A DNA stretch of 64,000 nt from Paragorgia papillata (taxonomy: Eukaryota > Cnidaria > Anthozoa > Scleralcyonacea > Coralliidae): positions 1,735,501-1,799,500 of the forward strand of contig JAWNZC010000327.1 in the NCBI GenBank assembly GCA_035771165.1, read 5' to 3'. This document shows positions 58,475-64,000 of the stretch, piece after piece (within the stretch, counting starts at the first letter, position 1; each line of letters begins with the position of its first letter). Under the pieces are notes generated by a model that was not told where the DNA came from, ran no database searches, and was given only the letters and a program-made list of their open reading frames with translations. The translations under genes were made by a program, and so were the position numbers.

Positions 58475-58838
58475 ATTTAACAAATAGATTCCATTTTGCC
58501 GTTGTCTGTTCAGTTATAGATGCACAGATGACGTCACAACGTGGTAAGAACAAAAAAGTGGCCCACGAGACGCAGTCGAGTGGGTCACTGATGTTCTTAC
58601 CACGTTGTGACGTCCTCTGTGCATCTATAACTGAACAGACAACAAAAAAATGGAATCTATTTGTTTTATACAATAAAAATTTAAAAGGTCTTTGTCGAAA
58701 CTCGTGCCGGATTTTGGGGCATGAAGAAGGAAAAAGGCAATTCAGCTGACGTGATCTGACGTGACCATGTGTCTGTCCTCTAATAGATCATGGGCGACAA
58801 CCAATGAAAACACGCATAGCAACTAGGGTATTGTATAA
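58475..58838. mobile_element. Hairpin-headed repeat of unknown class, copy 2
   Basis: Reverse complement of 30661-31021 over its whole length at high identity, which fixes both element ends. The palindromic head keeps perfect TGCATCTATAACTGAACAGA arms. Confidence 0.85.
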
Positions 58839-59321
58839 AATGAAATGGAATGCCATGAAACAGAAAAGTGTTTGATGACATTGCTTTATTTGCATTATTG
58901 ATCACATGGATTCATTGGTCAAGTGTTGTTCCCAGTGTTACTCAAAGATCTGCATACATCACTTGGCCAGAGTTCATACAGCAAAGCTGCAATGGGAAAA
59001 AAAGTCAGAAAACAATTATCAAACCTAAATCTGTTTAGCTATCAATGATTAAGTCCACAAAGTACATGCTATATAATTATAATGGCAACAACAATAGTTC
59101 ATCCAGACTCAATACCATCAAATGTAATAACAATCATGTACACTCATCAAGTGACATGAAATGTAACAATAGGTGTCGACCATAATTTTAGATTTTACCA
59201 ATGCAAGACAATTGAATGGTCTTTACCTAATAGAGGATGGTGCATAGCTTTTGTTGGTGGGTAGATAGTATTATCAGCCTGGGTTTAATACATTTTAATA
59301 GTCCAAATGTTAGAATTTCTG
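58839..59321. other. Unassigned
   Basis: AT-rich, no feature recognised. Confidence 0.5.
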
Positions 59322-60043
59322 AATAGACGAGTTCAAGGTTACGGACGCCATATTGAAAAGGGGGCAAAGAGTTTGGGGCGAGCGCGGTCAAAGGGGGCAA
59401 ACGCCTTATATTTTCATATGTAAACGTCACGATTTTTGATCAGTGGGTGAATGGTTTACGCTTGTTTTGAACGATTTCGGGTCCGTATCGTTTTGTAATT
59501 TCTGTAATACTTCAAGGAAACGTAGGGAAAGCTTTGTATGTTATTTTGGAAGGCTAGCTTGGAGGATTCTAAAAGAAATCGCGATGGTTTGTTGAGGAAT
59601 TGTATGCGAGCGCTTCACTGATTTGGTCATGAAAATATTATTCTAGACTTTCTAGGTTCAGTTCACGTCCTTAAAAGTGCAATCTATCACTAACATTTAG
59701 AATACCTGCTCGTAAATTGGCTTGTTCATCGCTCCTCGCTCTGTATCAATAGGCGCGTGTACATACAATTCGTCAACAAACCATCGCGATTTCTTTTAGA
59801 ATCCTCCAAGCCTTCCAAAATAACATACAAAGCTTTTTCTATGTTTCCTTGAAGTATTACAAAAATTACAAAACAATACGGACCCGAAATCGTTCAAAAC
59901 AAGCGTAAACCATTCACCCACTGATCAAAAATCGTGAAGTTTACATATGAAAATATATGGCGTTTGCCCCCTTTGACCGAGCTCGCCCCAGACTCTTTGC
60001 CCCCTTTTCAATATGGCGTCCGTAACCTTGAATTCGTTCTATT
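59322..60043. mobile_element. 722-bp fold-back element with 284-bp arms
   Basis: Ends AATAGACGAGTTCAAGG and CCTTGAATTCGTTCTATT are inverted. The arms are nearly identical to about 59605 and from 59760, including TTTGCCCCCTTTGACC. Only 150 bases lie between. A solo arm is at 2259-2405. It is non-coding. Confidence 0.92.
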
Positions 60044-60699
60044 GGGCTTTAAAATTCACCAGTAAGTCGCATTAGCATACAAGCTAGGAGGCTCGGGCAT
60101 GTAGACACGGCGTTGGTTATTAAATTTGATATCTTCTTTTACAAACATCGACTTGTCATAGGCAGTGAGATACTCGTTTCATTTTTCAATGTATAAGGAA
60201 ATGAAAACATGGTAACAAAATACTGATGCTTCGTCCTCTTTAACCAGAAAGGCCAATTAATCACTGCCTATTGTGGCTACGCAGTAATTGATCTAATTGT
60301 GAATAGTCGTTTTTTATTAAAGAATAATACACATACAAGGAATGAATAAGCTGAAATTAACCACTTACCGTATTATATCTCTCAAAGCACAAAAAAGTCT
60401 TGACTTTTATAGCACGCCGTCGCCATTTTACTATTTTGATTAATAGCATCGGATTTGCAGTTCCCTTGACTGTGTAGATAAATCGCTATTGTCTTTCAAA
60501 GCAGGTCGAAGTCGGAGAATAAGATGAGATATTATAGTTAAAATATATAATTAGATTGAACCGATCCATATGCTTTAGAATAATAGAATTAGAAACCTCT
60601 TTCTCCATTGGCATTGGAAAGAATTAGCATATAAAAGAAATGGGAAAATGGCGGATAATCAAACAAATTTGATTGGGTATTGGCAAAACCTGTGCCAAC
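60044..60699. other. Unassigned
   Basis: No exon found despite a search for a gcm 3' exon; one CAG-ending tract near 60246 leads into only a short frame. Confidence 0.45.
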
Positions 60700-60815
60700 A
60701 TTCTTGGTCAGTGGTCGCTACTATGAGAAAAATAACCTCTGCTTACGCCATCATTTTTCAGACACCTGCCGTCAGTCATTTGCAACGAGACCCCGCAGTC
60801 CAGTTATATCAGTGA
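60700..60815. mobile_element. Right end of the inverted pair with 57250-57400
   Basis: See the partner. Reads inverted: GAGACCCCGCAGTCCAGTTA. Confidence 0.55.
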
Positions 60816-61127
60816 ACTCGATGTAAGCTAATTAAAATGTGATACCTGCCTGGAACCACTGATCTCTATAAAAAAACGCTAACGAAGAACCAAAAAGTGA
60901 GGCAAAAAGTTCCAGGCCCCTGCGCGGTTTGCAGGTAGAATTCAGTCTCCCCCAAAATGTTTTTTATACGGCCGCCCGTCTTGAGTGAACTGCGAAGGCT
61001 CACTGAAATTTTGGGGTTCTAAAATGGCCTTTCCTGCATTTTAAGAGCACTTTTGAACAGAATCTAAAATTTTTCTTGTGTTTGGAAAGTAGTATTCCTT
61101 TTCAAAAACACCATCTTGTTGCCATGT
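60816..61127. other. Unassigned repeat-like sequence
   Basis: No gene is recognised; composition resembles the ends of DNA elements. Confidence 0.4.
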
Positions 61128-61183
61128 CTAGGGGGGCTTAGCCCCCCTAGATGCGTCCTCTAGGGGGGCTATAGCCCCCCTAG
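61128..61183. repeat. Twin CTAGGGGGGC/GCCCCCCTAG hairpins
   Basis: Two perfect 10-bp-arm hairpins with TTA and TATA loops lie 10 bases apart. The six-G and six-C runs are the most GC-dense stretch of the window. Confidence 0.9.
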
Positions 61184-61712
61184 CCCTCGTGGTTCCGCCG
61201 CCCTTGGGCTTGTTTCCTTTTCAAATAGATTGTCCTCGTTATTGAATACCAGGGATCTTATTATTTTCCGTTTGGGGATTATTGCATTGTTTGACGTCGT
61301 CAACTAAGCTGGACTTCGATCTTAAAGGCGATTCTGTTCGTTGTGCCTTTTGCTTGGCACTTGACAAATATGGCGAGGTACATTTTTTTGTTGACTAGAA
61401 ACTTTGTTGAAAAACTGATCGCTAAGGCCGCTGCTTTTTCGCAATTATTGGAAATGAACTTGTTCGTATAAGTATATATGAACGCGTCTTGAAATACTGC
61501 GTTTAAAAGAGAGATTTTCAACTAATCCTTTACCCGGCAGTGTTGTTGGTAACTTAGATATTTTACTCTGTGTAACCGGCCAGACGATTTTACTCGTCGA
61601 GTGAAGGTCTCCTGGTATCCTGCCGGATAAGGGTTCAATAAAGTATGTAAATAATGCGCGCTTTTTAGTCGTTTGCCTTTAAATATTGTTCATTTTATTT
61701 ATTCACAAATGC
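61184..61712. other. Unassigned
   Basis: A 73-codon - frame at 61300-61521 is unrecognised. Nothing else is supported. Confidence 0.45.
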
Positions 61713-62090
61713 AATGCAATGCAATGCAATGCAATGCAATGCAATATAACGTAATGTAATGTAAGGTAATGTAAAGTAAAGTAATGCAATGTAATACAAT
61801 GCGAAGCGATGCGATGTAATGTGATGCAATGCAATGCGATGCGGTGCGCGGCAATGCAATGTAATGTAATAGAATGTGATGCAATGTAAGGTAAGGTAAG
61901 GTAATGCAATGTAATACAATGCAATACAATACAATGTAATGCAATGTAATGCGATGCGATGCGCGGCAATGCAATGTAATGTAATATAATGTAATGTAAG
62001 GTAATGCAATGCAATATAATACAATGCAATACAATGTAATGTAATGTAATGTAATGCAATGCAATGCAATGGAATGTAGTGTAATGTAAA
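61713..62090. repeat. (ATGCA)n/(ATGTA)n pentanucleotide array
   Basis: About 75 degenerate GCAAT or GTAAT pentamers. The I/L/H/C/Y-rich open frames on the - strand are artefacts. It begins just past the 3' end of the three-finger gene. Confidence 0.95.
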
Positions 62091-62116
62091 AACTGTAAGT
62101 TTGCAAAATGAAAATA

Positions 62117-62122
62117 TTTATT
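62117..62122 (-). promoter_or_regulatory. Poly(A) signal of the three-finger gene
   Basis: AATAAA on the - strand, about 170 bases after the stop codon at 62291 and ahead of simple-repeat DNA. Confidence 0.6.
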
Positions 62123-62290
62123 GAGATGAAACGAATCATTAAGAATAGAAGATTACATTAGACAGCGCCGTAGAGTCACGCTGGAGAAGTAAAGGTTAAT
62201 CAAGAAGTTCAATTAGCGAAAAAATCAAAACAAAGTCCAACACCAGTAACAGCGCCAAACACTAGGACACCAAACTTGACTTGAGATGTT

Positions 62291-62580
62291 TCAGGCCAAG
62301 GAATTGCCTTTAGCATTGCAGTTGTCTTCTGAGCAGCAAGACACCTTACATGTGGCGACCTGCGGAAATGATTTTTTGGCATCCGCACACACCTCGTCAG
62401 GTTTATCACACAGGGATTTCGTCGCGCACGATTCTAAAACTCCGAATAGACTTCCATCTTCAGTATAACCCACCACCTTACCACAGCGCAGCTCTCCCTG
62501 ACCTGTGCAGGTCGCACTGCCTGTGCTGCACGTGTCAACGTTTGCAACTTCGCAATTATAACATTCAAGTGCATAGGAAC
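62291..62580 (-). CDS. Three-finger gene, cysteine-rich exon
   Basis: Carries the whole mature domain and the TGA stop. One exon for the entire fold is compact; many vertebrate Ly6 genes split it in two. Confidence 0.88.
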
Positions 62581-62680
62581 CTGGATAAAAACAAACGAAC
62601 ATTATGTTAAGGAGGAAAGACGGATATACAGACCAACAGAGTTGATAGCAATGAATTTTTTCATCTTGCTCTCTCGAACT

Positions 62681-62723
<43 letters not shown>

Positions 62724-62744
62724 GGACGGACGGACGGACGGACG

Positions 62745-62780
<36 letters not shown>

Positions 62781-63026
62781 TCACAGACAGACAGACAGAC
62801 AGACAGACAGACCACAGTTTTTTCCCACATTTCTTGCTTACTTCGTGCATTTTTACTGACTTAGACGTGTCTAGTATAACTGCAGCTAATACTACAGAGT
62901 ACATTTTCATGATACGTGCACTTGAATGTCTTCTATATTCCCCGTGTTACTATTTCTATGCTGATGATTGACAATACCTGTAGTTGCCAAGACAACGAAG
63001 ACGACAGCTGCCAAGAAAAATTTCAT
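62291..63026 (-). CDS. Ly6/uPAR-type three-finger secreted protein
   Basis: Join of 63026-62978 and 62580-62291 on the - strand, 112 codons. Exon 1 encodes MKFFLAAVVFVVLATTG, a clear signal peptide; cleavage likely falls near SYA|LEC. Exon 2 begins LECYNC and ends CCSEDNCN, the opening and closing signatures of the LU/three-finger fold, with 12 cysteines in all. The splice sites are ACAG|GTATTG and TTTTTATCCAG|GT and the phase is 1 on both sides. Members are GPI-anchored or secreted receptors, modulators or toxin-like peptides, so the function cannot be stated. This copy ends nine residues after the last conserved Asn pair, so it would be secreted; see the finding on a hydrophobic tail in another frame. 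Confidence 0.88.
62683..62811. repeat. (GACA)n(GACG)n microsatellite in the intron
   Basis: Tetranucleotide units interrupted once near 62781. The C/L/S/V-rich extension of the downstream frame is intron sequence and not protein. Confidence 0.97.
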
Positions 63027-63050
63027 TTTCAGTTGTATGAATATCAATGT
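62978..63050 (-). CDS. Three-finger gene, signal-peptide exon
   Basis: Acceptor TTGCTTTCAG at 63060-63051, 24 bases of 5' UTR, then ATG at 63026. No in-frame ATG lies between the acceptor and this ATG, which fixes the start. Confidence 0.85.
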
Positions 63051-63842
63051 CTGAAAGCAAAGTAACAAGTTTATTCAGTTGGATATCAAAAGACTTTCAT
63101 TGAATTAAACAAGAAAAAAGATGGTAAACTGCCAAGAATATTTGTGATAATAAATCGCTGATGTTTTGAGCGATCAGCCATTAATTCATCGGAGTAAAAT
63201 TCCCTCTGAATTGCACTGACTACTTGGCTACCGCAGTCAATCCAACGACTTCGGCGGTTTGCACGGCTGGGGGTAAAATAAGGAATGTCACTTCGGACAA
63301 ACATTAGGATAACAGTATGGCAAACTACTGGACACACTGCATGGGGTCGGGAACATTGGAAAAAGAAGCGTGCTTGCTCTACTTACTGGAACATAGTTCG
63401 AATGAGAACTATATGTATTATTTATACGTTATTCCTGGTTCAAAAAAGAGAAAGAGAAGCTAGAATATGTTGTATGCTTGTCACTGTCAGGAGGATAGAT
63501 TTTCATGTACGAAGGATTGCTATGTATGTTGCTTGCGCTTCATTTTGTAAAAGCGGCCCAGTGGATGACTATCATGATGCGATATCGGCCACGTACAGCT
63601 ACAGAAATATCAGTTTCATTTATCAAGAGAGCTTGTGGCTTAATAAACCGTTGCGTTATTGCAAACTACGCAACTCTTCATCAAGCTTCTTCTGTGGTAG
63701 TCTAGACCCAAGGCGGTTCTCATGTTAATTCGTCAAACACGTCTGGGATTCTTTGTTGGTTTGTTATAAGAAAGTTTTGCCTGAACGAGGATTGATAGAA
63801 TCAAAATAAAGAGGGAAAAGCAGTTTAAAGGTCAACTCTTAC

Positions 63843-64000
63843 CAAGAGGTGATCGACTGGCCCTGGCTTGGAGAGCCGAGCGCATTTATTAAACGAAACT
63901 TGAAACTTCCATGCTTCCATTTACCAAGAATTAACAGAAACTGAAAGTGAAAGCTGCGTGAGCTCAAGTTTCATCACCCACGGCGCGGCATTGTGTTTGT
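63843..64000 (-). other. Probable non-coding first exon of the three-finger gene
   Basis: ACCTCTTG|GTAAGAGT on the - strand is a strong donor at 63843. It would pair with the acceptor at 63051. Its 5' end and the promoter would lie at or beyond the window edge. Position only; there is no transcript evidence. Confidence 0.35.

Noticed and set aside
61695..62139. Three I/L/H/C/Y-rich frames on the - strand
   Set aside because: All three frames of one GCAAT pentamer array are open, which is expected for the repeat.
62581..62910. Extension of the three-finger frame upstream as CLSVCLSV repeats
   Set aside because: It is the GACA microsatellite of the intron; a good acceptor at 62581 and a signal-peptide exon upstream give a better model.
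63285..63728. 147-codon + frame opposite the three-finger gene intron
   Set aside because: No domain recognised, lies antisense within the intron, and composition gives no support.

Overview
The window is non-coding-rich animal genomic DNA: AT-rich, intron-split, and full of microsatellites, short fold-back transposons and broken retrotransposons. Two host genes can be assembled from the sequence. One encodes a GCM-domain transcription factor and the other a Ly6/three-finger-type secreted protein. These genes, together with tRNA- and 5S-derived SINEs, hammerhead-like (Penelope-type) repeat ends and an endonuclease-type LINE, point to an early-branching marine metazoan. A cnidarian is my best guess; it is an inference from content and not a proven assignment.

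Layout. 1-5.04 kb is a 2.78-kb tandem duplication carrying an exon-like open frame. 5.8-6.85 kb is a cluster of long AT tracts inside near-perfect palindromes. 7.8-8.5 kb is a fold-back element. 11.5-15.2 kb holds a 17-bp minisatellite, pentanucleotide arrays and a duplicated exon-like segment (second copy at 16.4 kb). 16-20.8 kb is a graveyard of hammerhead-like repeat ends, a CR1/L2-like LINE 3' end and a mariner-like fragment. 21.30-27.36 kb is one 6.06-kb element bounded by 31-bp inverted termini, with subterminal arrays of AACTCC/GGAGTT. 28-45 kb contains nested MITEs, SINEs, a PIF/Harbinger derivative and a third minisatellite array.

45.34-57.05 kb (+ strand) is the GCM gene. Seven exons have canonical GT/AG sites and matching phases, and encode 259 residues. 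Its introns hold a 770-bp GTTTGT array, about 1.4 kb of nearly pure pyrimidine (CTTT/CCTT), a 160-bp CTCA array, a LINE remnant, and an antisense 4.1-kb RLE-type retrotransposon sitting between two CTTT tracts. 57.2-61.2 kb is again nested inverted-repeat elements. 62.1-63.85 kb (- strand) is the three-finger gene, convergent with gcm, with a signal-peptide exon, a cysteine-rich exon and a poly(A) signal.

The gcm and three-finger genes are neighbours with no visible functional link. No operon, CRISPR, intact tRNA or intact rRNA gene is present. Many long open frames in this window are simple-repeat artefacts and are not annotated.
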